A stretch of 51,725 nt of DNA, taken from positions 14,422 to 66,146 of the forward strand of contig DDVC01000154.1 of the NCBI GenBank assembly GCA_002345145.1. The letters are read 5' to 3'. Source of the stretch: Bacteroidetes bacterium UBA2322 (GTDB lineage Bacteria; Bacteroidota; Bacteroidia; Chitinophagales; UBA2359). A program made the translations under genes and the position numbers. Shown here piece after piece: positions 1-8,192 of this stretch; the stretch's first letter is position 1, and every line of letters starts with the position of its first letter. Below the pieces are notes generated by a model. It made no database searches. It saw nothing but the letters and a program-made list of their open reading frames with translations, and was not told where the DNA came from.

Positions 1-35
1 TCTGCGTTATCCGTGTGCTAATTGATACCCACCTC

Positions 36-1088
36 TCAAAACTTAATATGCCTAATATCGTCTTGTGCTTTCCTATAATCTGCCGGGTTGCCAATATCTA
101 ACCAATAGCCCAAAATAGGATAAAACCCCACCTTATGTCCTTTGGCAATAAGGGTTTCAATAAGGTCGGTGGCATTGTAAAAAGCGTTGTGGGGCAGGTA
201 TTGCAGCATACGTTGTTTAATGAGGTAAATACCCGCGTTTGATTGGTAAGTATAAACCGGTTTTTCTTTAAAAGATAAAATGCAGTTGGTAGCCGGGTCG
301 GTTTCCAGTACAGCATACGGCACGCTCACCTCATACGGCACCGAAGCCACCATCATATCGGCTTCTTGGGCATCAAACTCGGCATAAAAATCTTCAAAAT
401 CTATGTTAGTGAGCAAATCGGAGTTCATTACCAGCAGGGTGTTATGGGCAAAATGCTCCACCAAACCCACCGCTCCCAGTGTGCCCAGCGGCTGCGTTTC
501 GGTTACATAGTGAATGTTCATACCCATATTGCTGCCATTGCCAAAAAACTGTATTATCTGTTCGCCCAAGTAGTTAAGGCTAATGTGCAGGTGGTGAATA
601 CCATACAAACAAAGCCGCTCCACATTGTAAGCAATAATAGGCTTACCCCCCACCGGCAGCATTGGTTTAGGCGCCGTATCGGTAAGCGGACTAAGTCGCT
701 GCCCGCGTCCGCCTGCCATAATAACCGCATCAACCGGCAAAACAGAACGTTGCCGGCTAAGGTCATAAACACGCAAAATGCGGTTTTGGTCATTGAGCAG
801 GGGTACTAATTTAATACGTTGAAGACGCAGTTGTTTAATGGTATCAATGGTAAAACTGTTTTGACGCAGGTATCGGAAACCGGTAAACATAAAGGCAGCC
901 ACCGTATCATCTACCGATTTGTTGGCAAGCAATCCGCGCCTTATATCGCCATCGGTAAGCGTGCCTACCATTTGGTTTTGGTGGTTCAGCACAAACAAGG
1001 TAAGGCTATCGGGCAGCTCGTTCAGTTGTTGCAAAGCCTTTTTTACCGGCTCGTGGCTGTATATAAGGTTGGAGTCAAAATGAAACAT
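36..1088 (-). CDS. CBS-domain sugar-phosphate nucleotidyltransferase
   Basis: The protein (350 aa) probably activates a sugar 1-phosphate with a nucleoside triphosphate, giving an NDP-sugar for surface glycans. Residues about 1-115 resemble a CBS pair (GTLTDGDIRRGLL is a typical CBS segment). From about residue 122 there is a nucleotidyltransferase fold with the nucleotide-binding loop MAGGRGQRLSPLTDTAPKPM, then VMNSDLLT (the metal-binding Asp region) and a C-terminal YWLDIGNP. This CBS plus transferase layout is that of PtmE/LegF-type glucosamine-1-phosphate guanylyltransferases of nonulosonic-acid pathways and of mannose-1-phosphate guanylyltransferase-like proteins; the true substrate cannot be read from the sequence. 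No neighbour in the window belongs to the same pathway. The ATG start is convincing because the CBS domain begins almost at once. Confidence 0.85.
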   Translation of the reverse strand: MFHFDSNLIYSHEPVKKALQQLNELPDSLTLFVLNHQNQMVGTLTDGDIRRGLLANKSVDDTVAAFMFTGFRYLRQNSFTIDTIKQLRLQRIKLVPLLNDQNRILRVYDLSRQRSVLPVDAVIMAGGRGQRLSPLTDTAPKPMLPVGGKPIIAYNVERLCLYGIHHLHISLNYLGEQIIQFFGNGSNMGMNIHYVTETQPLGTLGAVGLVEHFAHNTLLVMNSDLLTNIDFEDFYAEFDAQEADMMVASVPYEVSVPYAVLETDPATNCILSFKEKPVYTYQSNAGIYLIKQRMLQYLPHNAFYNATDLIETLIAKGHKVGFYPILGYWLDIGNPADYRKAQDDIRHIKF

Positions 1089-1200
1089 ACTGCACAGAAT
1101 AAGGAGGTAGTAAGAAAAGGGTAAGGCAAAAACCGCCTAAATGTAAGCTGCCAAACACGTTTTAAAACCCGGAGCAATCCTATGTTTGCCAAAAAACGCC

Positions 1201-1208
1201 TACATTTG
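1201..1208 (+). promoter_or_regulatory. Promoter -7 motif for the beta-propeller gene
   Basis: TACATTTG matches the Bacteroidota -7 consensus TAnnTTTG. It lies 67 bases before the ATG of the secreted propeller gene, leaving a 5' leader of about 60 nt. No clear -33 TTTG was found at the ideal spacing. Confidence 0.5.
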
Positions 1209-1275
1209 AACCACAAAGATAACCACCGCTCACGTCAATTCAGCATTTTACTATCACCTACCTGCTTTTACCAAA

Positions 1276-3867
1276 ATGAAAAAATACTTTTCACCCATTT
1301 TTTTACTCTTTGCCCTATTGGGTAGCGCGGCAATGTATAGGGTTTTTACCCACATTGGTTCTAATGTTGCCCCAATACAACAGCCCAATTTAGAGCAATT
1401 AAAACCCGAAGAAAGTTTTTTCCTTGCCCGCCTTTACCCTACTTTTACCTTAGACGTAGCCGCCTACGCCAAAACCATAGCCAAAACCCAACAAACCGAT
1501 GCTTTGCAGGCTAAAAACGCCTTTACCGATACGCCTTGGGCGCTTGAAGGTCCGCAAAATATAGGCGGACGCATCAACACCATTGCCGTTCACCCACAAA
1601 ACCCCGATATTATTTTGGTGGGCTGCGCCAAAGGCGGCGTGTTTAAAACTACTAACGGCGGCGAAACTTGGCTACCCGTTTTTGACAATCAGCCCGCGCT
1701 TGCCATCGGGCATATTGTGTTTGACCCCGTTAATCCCGATATCATTTATGTTGGCACCGGCGACCCCAATATATCTATTACCTTTGCTGTGGGAAACGGC
1801 ATTTACAAAAGTACCGATGCCGGTAATACATGGACTAACATTGGGCTGGCAGAAGGTAAAATTATTACCAAAATTCGCATTAACCCCCAAAACCCAAACG
1901 AAATTTATGCGGGCTGCATGGGCAACCCCTTTGAAAGAGATGCTAACCGCGGGCTATATAAAACTACCAACGGTGGCAATACCTGGCAAAAAATACTGTA
2001 TGCCGATGACGATGCCGGGGTGATAGATTTGGTTATGAACCCCCAAAACCCCAACATCTTGTATGCCACCACCTGGAACCGAATACGCAACAATCAGGAA
2101 ACTTTTGTGAGCGGCGAAGATGCCGGTATATGGAAAACTACCAATGCAGGCGCTACCTGGACTCAACTTACCAACGGATTGCCCGCCGGCGAGCTAAACC
2201 GTATAGGATTAGATATTTACCCCCAAAACCCCAATACATTAGTTGCCGTTATTGTTGACCCCAACAGCCAACTGCTCAACATTTCGCGCACTGATGATGC
2301 CGGCGAAACATGGTACCCCATTTGTACGCCCGATGTGTTTGGCGGCGATGACCCGCTGGGAAGCTTTGGCTGGTATTTTGGCAAGGTAAACATAAACCCC
2401 TACAACGACCAAGAAATTTACCTGCTTGGTGTTGACCTGCACCGCACTACTAATAACGGACTATCATGGGAGCAAGCTACCCCGCCCTGGTGGGAGTACG
2501 AAGTACATGCCGATAAGCACTGCCTTGTTTTTACCGATGCCAACACCTTGCTGCTGGCTACCGATGGCGGGCTTTATAAATCTACCGATGGCTCAGCTAC
2601 CTGGACCGACATAGAAAACATACCCAACACCCAGTTTTACCGCATTGCTTACAACCCTCACCAAACAGGCACTTATGCCGGCGGCGCACAAGATAACGGC
2701 ACTACCGCCGGCAGCAGCGCCGATATAAATAACTGGCTCCGCATTTACGGAGGCGATGGTTTCCAAATTATTTACCACCCCACCAACCCCGATATTATTT
2801 ATGCCCAAACCCAAAACGGCAACATTGTGGTTAGTGCAAACGGCGGGTTAAGTTTTAGCGGCTGCAATACCGGCGTAGATAACAGCGACCGTACCAACTG
2901 GGATACGCCCTATATCATGAGCGCCGACAACCCCGATGTGCTGTACCGTGGCACCTACCGAGTGTACAAAAATACCACCGGACCCGATGAAAACTGGCAA
3001 CCCATTAGCCCCGACCTTACAGACGGCGTTATTTATGGCGACCGCTTCCACAACATTACCTGCCTTGCCGAATCGCCACTAAACCCCGATTTTCTATACG
3101 CAGGCACCTCCGATGGCAATGTGTGGCGAAGCCTAAACGCCGGAACCGACTGGGAAAACATAACCGGCACCCTACCCGAATACTACGTAACTGCCGTACT
3201 TGCCTCGCCCAATGACGCACAAACGGTGTATGTTACTATATCGGGCTATAAGGGCAGCGGCTACCTGCCACACGTGTTTAAATCAACCAATAATGGTACC
3301 GACTGGCAAGACATCAGCTCCAACTTGCCGCCTATGGGTGTAAACAATATATGGGTAATGCCCAATGCCCCTGCCGACACCGTCATTGCCGCAGTTACCG
3401 ATATAGGCATTTATGCCACTATCAATGCGGGTTATACATGGCAGCGAGTAGGCAGCAATATGCCCTATGTAAGCACCTTTGATATAGACTACAACCCCCA
3501 AAACCGCCGCATCATTGCAGGTACTTTTGCCCGATCTATGTACTCTTTTCCGTTAGACTCCTTGCTTACCCAACCCAATGAAGAGCCGGTGGGTATTCAA
3601 AACCCCAACGCGCCAATTTATACAGGACAACTGCTTGCTTACCCTATTCCTGCACGGCAAATGCTTACCCTTGTGCTGCCTAATACCGGCTCTGCCACCC
3701 TTACGCTTTACAACCTGCAAGGGCAAGCCGTTTTTACCCAAATCCTACACGCCCGCCAACCCGCACAAGCCGAAGCAGTAAACCTAACCCACCTGCCCCC
3801 CGGCATTTACCTTGCCCAACTGCAACAAGGTAAATACCTATACACCCAAAAAATAGTGAAACATTAA
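1276..3867 (+). CDS. Secreted BNR/sortilin-type beta-propeller protein with T9SS sorting domain
   Basis: The protein has 863 aa. An N-terminal hydrophobic stretch (residues 5-24) looks like a signal peptide. Residues about 95-770 carry many repeats of the BNR/VPS10 kind, with the recurring pattern NPQNPDIIYVGT followed by GIYKSTDAGNTWT, so two propellers of the sortilin/xyloglucanase-like type are likely. The last 80 residues (AYPIPARQMLTLVLP, then LPPGIYLAQL and KIVKH) form a type A T9SS C-terminal sorting domain, so the protein should be exported and anchored or released at the surface. No Asp-box sialidase or glycosidase active site could be assigned, so the enzymatic role is open; adhesion or glycan binding is as likely. 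A small lipoprotein gene follows 29 bases later and may be co-transcribed. Confidence 0.85.
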   Translation: MKKYFSPIFLLFALLGSAAMYRVFTHIGSNVAPIQQPNLEQLKPEESFFLARLYPTFTLDVAAYAKTIAKTQQTDALQAKNAFTDTPWALEGPQNIGGRINTIAVHPQNPDIILVGCAKGGVFKTTNGGETWLPVFDNQPALAIGHIVFDPVNPDIIYVGTGDPNISITFAVGNGIYKSTDAGNTWTNIGLAEGKIITKIRINPQNPNEIYAGCMGNPFERDANRGLYKTTNGGNTWQKILYADDDAGVIDLVMNPQNPNILYATTWNRIRNNQETFVSGEDAGIWKTTNAGATWTQLTNGLPAGELNRIGLDIYPQNPNTLVAVIVDPNSQLLNISRTDDAGETWYPICTPDVFGGDDPLGSFGWYFGKVNINPYNDQEIYLLGVDLHRTTNNGLSWEQATPPWWEYEVHADKHCLVFTDANTLLLATDGGLYKSTDGSATWTDIENIPNTQFYRIAYNPHQTGTYAGGAQDNGTTAGSSADINNWLRIYGGDGFQIIYHPTNPDIIYAQTQNGNIVVSANGGLSFSGCNTGVDNSDRTNWDTPYIMSADNPDVLYRGTYRVYKNTTGPDENWQPISPDLTDGVIYGDRFHNITCLAESPLNPDFLYAGTSDGNVWRSLNAGTDWENITGTLPEYYVTAVLASPNDAQTVYVTISGYKGSGYLPHVFKSTNNGTDWQDISSNLPPMGVNNIWVMPNAPADTVIAAVTDIGIYATINAGYTWQRVGSNMPYVSTFDIDYNPQNRRIIAGTFARSMYSFPLDSLLTQPNEEPVGIQNPNAPIYTGQLLAYPIPARQMLTLVLPNTGSATLTLYNLQGQAVFTQILHARQPAQAEAVNLTHLPPGIYLAQLQQGKYLYTQKIVKH

Positions 3868-3896
3868 CCTGCGTTATCAGCTAAATTTAACCAAAC

Positions 3897-4289
3897 ATGG
3901 TAAAACAACCGCTACTTTTATTAGCTGCACTGTTACTGGTTTTTGCCTGCAACTCTAAGCCTCCCGATGCCAAACAAACACCCGCAGCCCCCAATACCAC
4001 CTCCGAAAACGGTATAACCTATGTAATTACCGCATCGGGCAAAAAAATACCCCAAGCCGAAAAAGGCATCACCATAGTATCAGAAAACGGCTGGACGCAA
4101 CAGGAAATGGATTTTCAACTCAGCTACTGCGAGCAAATGTTTAGCGGACAAGAAGGTATTGACCCCATTAAGTTTTGCACCTGCTTTTTGAGCAAAATTC
4201 AGTACTACTACCAACCCATTTACGTGCGCGAAGCCTACGAAGACCAAATAAAATGGAACGCCACTTGTATTGAGCAGGCTCAACTGTAA
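3897..4289 (+). CDS. Small predicted lipoprotein of unknown function
   Basis: This 130-aa protein begins with a hydrophobic leader ending in the lipobox VFAC (Cys18), so it should be lipidated by Lgt and LspA and anchored in the envelope. The mature part starts with a Pro/Thr-rich linker and ends in a compact domain with Cys residues in SYCEQMF, KFCTCF and ATCIEQ. The Cys spacing could support disulfides in the periplasm. I do not recognise the family. It sits 29 bases downstream of the T9SS propeller gene on the same strand, with a strong bidirectional terminator beyond it, which suggests a two-gene unit. Confidence 0.7.
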   Translation: MVKQPLLLLAALLLVFACNSKPPDAKQTPAAPNTTSENGITYVITASGKKIPQAEKGITIVSENGWTQQEMDFQLSYCEQMFSGQEGIDPIKFCTCFLSKIQYYYQPIYVREAYEDQIKWNATCIEQAQL

Positions 4290-4435
4290 GGAACGTTATT
4301 TAGGTGCTACTTGATGCCCGGGCTTTTCGGTAAACGCCCTCTATGCCCATGAATAATCGGGCGGCACAGTATTGGCACGGGGCAAGTTAGCGGTGGTGCG
4401 GTAGTAGTGGCAACTCTTGTGGTTGCCCAAATTGT

Positions 4436-4463
4436 GTAGAGATACACGGCCGTGTGTTTCTAC
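4436..4463. repeat. 28-bp near-perfect palindrome (REP-like)
   Basis: The arms GTAGAGATACACGG and CCGTGTGTTTCTAC pair at all but two positions, and the two exceptions are G/T pairs that would still pair in RNA. It lies in the 302-bp gap between a lipoprotein gene and the convergent pirin gene, about 70 bp before the terminator. There is no T-tract, so it is not itself a standard terminator. Confidence 0.75.
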
Positions 4464-4530
4464 CGGCAGGCATCAGACAAGCGCTGCTCATTCCAAGTAT
4501 TACAGGTAATGCCCAATGGGCGCAACACAC

Positions 4531-4573
4531 AAAAAGCCCCGCTCGGTTTTGGCGCCAAACGGGGCTTTGTTTT
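4531..4573. terminator. Bidirectional rho-independent terminator
   Basis: A stem AAAGCCCCG/CGGGGCTTT encloses a second small palindrome (TTTGGCGCCAAA). It is flanked by AAAAA on the left and TTTGTTTT on the right, so it can act on both strands. It lies between the convergent lipoprotein and pirin genes. Apart from this hairpin and the palindrome at 4436, nothing was seen in the gap 4290-4591. Confidence 0.85.
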
Positions 4574-4591
4574 GGTCAAAATCGGGCAAAA

Positions 4592-5470
4592 CTATACGGT
4601 CATAGGTACGTCCATCAGCAAAATTTCGGCATCATTGGTAAGGGCGGTAAGGTTTATTTCGGGCGTATTCCACAAGCCCAATCCATCGCGGGTTTGCAGG
4701 GTTTGTCCGTTTAGGGTAAAACTGCCGTTTATGACAAAGGCATACACACCGTTTGCAGCCGCTTTTACCTTATAGGCAGCCTCCTTCCCTTTTTCAAAAT
4801 TGCCCAAATGAAACCAAGCGTTTTGGTGTATCCAAACGCCCTCGTCATTGGGGCTGGGCGACAGGATTTGTTGCAGTTTGTTTTTGCGGTCATTGGGGTT
4901 AAGGCTCATTTGGTCGTATCGGGGTGTTACGTTCTTTTTGTTCGGGAAAACCCAAATTTGCAAAAACTTAACCTGTTTATCGCGGTTTTTATTAAACTCG
5001 CTATGGGTAATACCACTGCCGGCGCTCATTACCTGTATATCGCCCTTTTTAATTACCTGCACATTGCCCATGCTGTCTTTGTGTTGCAAGTCGCCATCTA
5101 ATGGAATACTGATGATTTCCATGTTGTCGTGCGGGTGAGTGTTAAAACCCATTGCCGGCGCTACCGTATCATCGTTTAGTACCCTCAGTACGCCAAAGTG
5201 CATACGCTCTGGGTTGTAGTAATTGGCAAAACTAAAGGTGTGGTAGGAGTTGAGCCAGCCATGATTGGCATGACCGCGCGTATCGGCTTTGTGAAGCGCC
5301 ATGCTGCTGTTCATAAGTGTTGATTTTGTATTAGGAATGTGGTTAAACCCGATGAGGTTGAGCGGTTCCAGCTCGTCAATGTTATTTTTGATAACATTAC
5401 CCAAAACCGTGCTGGCGGCAAAAATGCCCGTGCCAAGCAGCCCTTTTTTTAAAAATTCTTTTCGGTTCAT
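4592..5470 (-). CDS. Pirin-family bicupin with an export-like N-terminus
   Basis: The protein (292 aa) carries two cupin halves of the pirin/YhhW type. ADTRGHANHGWLNSYHTFSFANYY opens the first, and the metal ligands are expected in FNTHPHDNMEI (two His) and AGSGITHSEFN. Relatives bind Fe(II) or other metals; YhhW has quercetin 2,3-dioxygenase activity in vitro. Unusually, the first 27 residues (MNRKEFLKKGLLGTGIFAAS) look like a Tat-type export leader: N-R-K-E-F-L-K, a twin-arginine box with RK instead of RR, then a hydrophobic core. About 25 further residues precede the pirin domain. It is transcribed divergently from an HxlR regulator 234 bases away, which probably controls it. Confidence 0.85.
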   Translation of the reverse strand: MNRKEFLKKGLLGTGIFAASTVLGNVIKNNIDELEPLNLIGFNHIPNTKSTLMNSSMALHKADTRGHANHGWLNSYHTFSFANYYNPERMHFGVLRVLNDDTVAPAMGFNTHPHDNMEIISIPLDGDLQHKDSMGNVQVIKKGDIQVMSAGSGITHSEFNKNRDKQVKFLQIWVFPNKKNVTPRYDQMSLNPNDRKNKLQQILSPSPNDEGVWIHQNAWFHLGNFEKGKEAAYKVKAAANGVYAFVINGSFTLNGQTLQTRDGLGLWNTPEINLTALTNDAEILLMDVPMTV

Positions 5471-5613
5471 GTGTGTGTGTTTGATTGGTGGAAAAATAGT
5501 GGTAAAATAACGTTTTAACCAAAAGGTGGTCTATGGCTCTAAAAATCGGGTTTGCTTACAGCCTTTCGGTTATTTTAACCCCTTGTTTTGTAAATTGTTT
5601 TTCAAATTTAGTG

Positions 5614-5621
5614 CAAAATTA
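5614..5621 (-). promoter_or_regulatory. Promoter -7 motif for the pirin gene
   Basis: On the minus strand this reads TAATTTTG followed by C, an exact TAnnTTTG match. It is 143 bases before the pirin ATG, in the shared divergent region. Confidence 0.45.
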
Positions 5622-5633
5622 TGCCCAATACTA

Positions 5634-5687
5634 TACTTTTGCAAGTAGTTACACGTTTGTATATCAATATACTTTTTGTAAGTTTTG
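5634..5687 (+). promoter_or_regulatory. Candidate hxlR promoters in the divergent region
   Basis: Two plus-strand candidates are seen. TACTTTTG at 5634-5641 matches TAnnTTTG exactly. Further down, TTTG at 5656-5659 is followed after 19 bases by TAAGTTTTG at 5679-5687, which is off consensus by one base. The second would give a leader of only about 12 nt before the ATG at 5705. Both are close to the opposing pirin promoter motif, so a bound regulator could affect both genes. Confidence 0.4.
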
Positions 5688-5704
5688 CGATAAAATAGGG
5701 CTTT

Positions 5705-6052
5705 ATGCAAAAACATTTTTCTAAACACCATACAACTTGTCCGTTCAATCAAACCTTAGAGGTATTGGGGGGCAAGTGGAAGTTTGCCATCATCAAAGCA
5801 TTGTTAGACAATGAAGTACTGCGTTTTAAAGAGCTTGAACGCACAGTAGAGGGCATAACCGCCCGCATGTTGGTAAAAGAGCTGAAACACTTGGAAGAAC
5901 ACGGCATAATAACCCGAACAGCGTATGCCACTGTGCCGCCTACGGTAGAGTACCGGCTCACGGATTGTGGTAAGACCTTAGAAAACATCATAACTGAGCT
6001 TCATAGGTGGGGCGAGTTGCATATAGCACAGTTGAAAACCAAACGGAAATAA
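5705..6052 (+). CDS. HxlR-family winged-helix transcriptional regulator
   Basis: This 115-aa protein is a full-length HxlR regulator. It has the conserved N-terminal Cys (TTCPFNQTLEVLGGKWKFAII), the recognition-helix region FKELERTVEGITARMLVKELKHLEE, the wing EYRLTDCGKTL, and a C-terminal helix with WGE. In many family members the N-terminal Cys senses quinones, aldehydes or oxidants. Its position, divergent from a pirin gene, suggests that it represses pirin under non-stress conditions; this is an inference from gene order. The TauE-type gene on the other strand ends three bases after this gene. Confidence 0.93.
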   Translation: MQKHFSKHHTTCPFNQTLEVLGGKWKFAIIKALLDNEVLRFKELERTVEGITARMLVKELKHLEEHGIITRTAYATVPPTVEYRLTDCGKTLENIITELHRWGELHIAQLKTKRK

Positions 6053-6055
6053 GGG

Positions 6056-6994
6056 CTACTTGTATAGATTAACCGCTAACGATGCTAATTCATTGAGGGT
6101 AATAATTGCACAAAAAACAATGAATGTAATGCGAATAGTGCGCGGCGAGTGGCACTGCGAAACCGTTACTCCCAAAGGCGAAAATACCAACGACCCCACC
6201 ATTACCGGCACAGAAAGCAACAACGATATGCCGCCATAGGTATAGGGCAGTTGTACCTCTACCCGGTAAACCAGCATATAATAAAACGTGGCAGCAAGAG
6301 AGGTAATAAACAAAACACCCAGCGAAATAGAGGTAACTTTCCTGATTTTGATGTTAAAGAGGCTGTTGAGCATAGGAATAAGCACAAAACCGGTGCCCAA
6401 GCCCGATACCGCAGTGAGTATGCCGCTTACGGCACCGGCAAGGTTTAAAAAGGTAACTTTTATGCGGTAGGGGTGGTTAAACACTTTTTTACGCGAGTTG
6501 TCGGCAAGCATTTTGTATAACAAGGGCATAAACATGGCTATAAAAACTATGGAAAATGCCGTTTGGGAATAATTGATATTTGCCAGTAAGTGCGTAAACA
6601 ACAAAGAAAAAATGGTAGCCGGTATGGCTATGGTTCTTACCGTTTTACCATAAAAATTGTGGTTGAGCAGGTGTTTCCAACAGCCGGCAAGACTGGCAAA
6701 CGTGCGCGAAAAAACTGTATTGGCTATGGTAAGTTGCACTACTTCCTCGCCGCTGAGTTGTGTGCCGTAAATACGCATAAAAAAGTACTGAAACACTACC
6801 ACATAAACGGGCGAGCCGCCTATACCCAAGTATCCGCCTATAAAGCCGCCAACAATGCCCGATAGTAATAGCAACAGTATATCTGCTATGGTAATGATAA
6901 CAGTAGTATTTGAGGATTCTTTAAAAAAAACGCCGGTCTTGCAAAAATAGTGTATCTGTGTAAAATACCCGCAGCTAAACCGCTTTTTTCCCAA
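6056..6994 (-). CDS. TauE/SafE-family permease (start uncertain)
   Basis: The protein is a membrane permease of the TauE/SafE (sulfite exporter/DUF81) family. It has two related halves with the signature loops GGFIGGYLGIGGSPVYVVV and SGLGTGFVLIPML, about eight hydrophobic segments, and a C-terminal helix. Such proteins move sulfite, sulfonates or other small anions. No in-frame ATG exists upstream of the first membrane segment. The only ordinary alternatives are TTG codons at 7057, 6994 and 6874. An exact promoter motif (minus-strand TATTTTTG, 6942-6949) lies inside the longer versions, which argues for a start below about 6935. The first 30-50 residues of the longer readings also look non-coding. 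The boundary given is a compromise. Confidence 0.75.
   Translation of the reverse strand: MGKKRFSCGYFTQIHYFCKTGVFFKESSNTTVIITIADILLLLLSGIVGGFIGGYLGIGGSPVYVVVFQYFFMRIYGTQLSGEEVVQLTIANTVFSRTFASLAGCWKHLLNHNFYGKTVRTIAIPATIFSLLFTHLLANINYSQTAFSIVFIAMFMPLLYKMLADNSRKKVFNHPYRIKVTFLNLAGAVSGILTAVSGLGTGFVLIPMLNSLFNIKIRKVTSISLGVLFITSLAATFYYMLVYRVEVQLPYTYGGISLLLSVPVMVGSLVFSPLGVTVSQCHSPRTIRITFIVFCAIITLNELASLAVNLYK
6942..6949 (-). promoter_or_regulatory. Promoter -7 motif for the TauE-type gene
   Basis: The minus strand reads TATTTTTG then C, an exact TAnnTTTG match. It lies inside the longest open reading frame of the permease and suggests that translation begins further downstream at a non-ATG codon. Confidence 0.4.
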
Positions 6995-7095
6995 AGAAAT
7001 AAAATAAGTAACGCTTAAATAACCGGTATAAAGCCAAAATGCAACATCTTGAGCCAAACCCTACAAGCAAAATACCTGCCCCACTTATTTTTTTG

Positions 7096-7103
7096 TAACT
7101 TTA
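7096..7103 (+). promoter_or_regulatory. Promoter-like motif for scpA
   Basis: TAACTTTA differs from TAnnTTTG only in its last base and is 40 bases before the scpA ATG. Confidence 0.4.
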
Positions 7104-7135
7104 CCCCTTTAAATCAGCATAACTTGGGCTAACAA

Positions 7136-7933
7136 ATGCAAACTGCCACTTACCACATTAAGCTCCCACAGTTTGAAGGTCCGTTTGACCTGCTCCTCTT
7201 TTTTATTGAAAGAGACGAACTGGATATTTATGACATACCCATAGCCAAACTTGCCGATGAGTTTTTAGCCTACTTACAAACCATGCAACTCCTTAATATA
7301 GACCTTGCCAGTGAGTTTATGGTAGTGGCAGCCACGCTTATGCACATTAAAGCAAGGCTGCTGCTGCCCCGAAAAGAACTAAATGAAGCCGGTGAAGAAA
7401 TAGACCCCCGACAGGAATTAGTGCAGCGCCTGCTCGAATATAAGCAGTATAAAGAGGTAGCCTTCCAATTAGAGCAAATGGAAGACGAGCGGGCTATGAA
7501 ACATATTAGGGGAAACTTAGAGGAAGAAAACACCTATATAGCCCAAAAATTCAGTACCGAAACCGAAATTGAATCTATCAGCCTTTACAAACTGCTCCAA
7601 GTTTTTGCACAAGTGATAGACAAATATGAAAACCGAAATAAAAAAATCAAATTTTCGGTAGTAAAACACCCCTACACCATTACCCAGCAAAAAGAGTACT
7701 GCCGCCTACTTATGACGGGAAGAACGCAGGCTTCTTTTGAAGATATTTTTGCCGAATGCGAAAACCGCATTAACGCCATATTTCGGTTTTTGGCGGTGCT
7801 GGAACTCATTCAGGAGCGCTGGCTCCAATTGCAAGTAGGATTGGAGGTAAACAACTTTTGGATTACCCGAAACGAAGAAGATAACCAGCCCGATGCTGCC
7901 TACCCCGAACCCTTAAATCCCGATTATCAATAA
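7136..7933 (+). CDS. scpA: Segregation and condensation protein A
   Basis: ScpA is the kleisin subunit that bridges SMC heads in the bacterial condensin, loaded at ParB/parS regions to organise newly replicated origins. The 265-aa product begins with the characteristic FEGPFDLLLFFIERDELDIYDIPI, followed by LADEFLAYL and the helical region with EFMVVAATLMHIKARLLLP. The C-terminal winged helix (FEDIFAECENRINAIFRFLAVLELI) binds the SMC cap. The length is normal. The ATG follows a promoter-like motif. ScpB is not adjacent. The gene lies 10 kb from a cluster of parS sites, which fits its role but may be coincidence. Confidence 0.95.
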   Translation: MQTATYHIKLPQFEGPFDLLLFFIERDELDIYDIPIAKLADEFLAYLQTMQLLNIDLASEFMVVAATLMHIKARLLLPRKELNEAGEEIDPRQELVQRLLEYKQYKEVAFQLEQMEDERAMKHIRGNLEEENTYIAQKFSTETEIESISLYKLLQVFAQVIDKYENRNKKIKFSVVKHPYTITQQKEYCRLLMTGRTQASFEDIFAECENRINAIFRFLAVLELIQERWLQLQVGLEVNNFWITRNEEDNQPDAAYPEPLNPDYQ

Positions 7934-8192
7934 CCTAAACCATCCATATCGGGTTACTGCCTTGCCGGTCATCAACACAGCATAACATGCCATCGGGTTT
8001 ATTCCTGCTTTAATCCCGAAACGCAACTTTAATCGGGCAGAAAAGAAAGTTTCCCGATATTCGTAATTTGTAAATGGTGGTGGATACTAAGAAATAACAA
8101 CTATTTTGCGCCTTTGCGAGAAACAAAATCGGGCAAGGTTTTTTAGGAAAGCGCCATTCACCATTCATAACTCCGCAATAATCCCCTCCCCC

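Noticed and set aside
366..1124. Plus-strand frames opposite the nucleotidyltransferase
   Set aside because: They mirror a well-supported minus-strand gene and show no family features.
1276..3867. Calling the propeller a sialidase
   Set aside because: BNR-like repeats are present, but no sialidase active-site residues or FRIP motif were seen.
4452..4775. Overlapping plus-strand frames across the palindrome and terminator
   Set aside because: They span a terminator and the 3' end of pirin and have no recognisable content.
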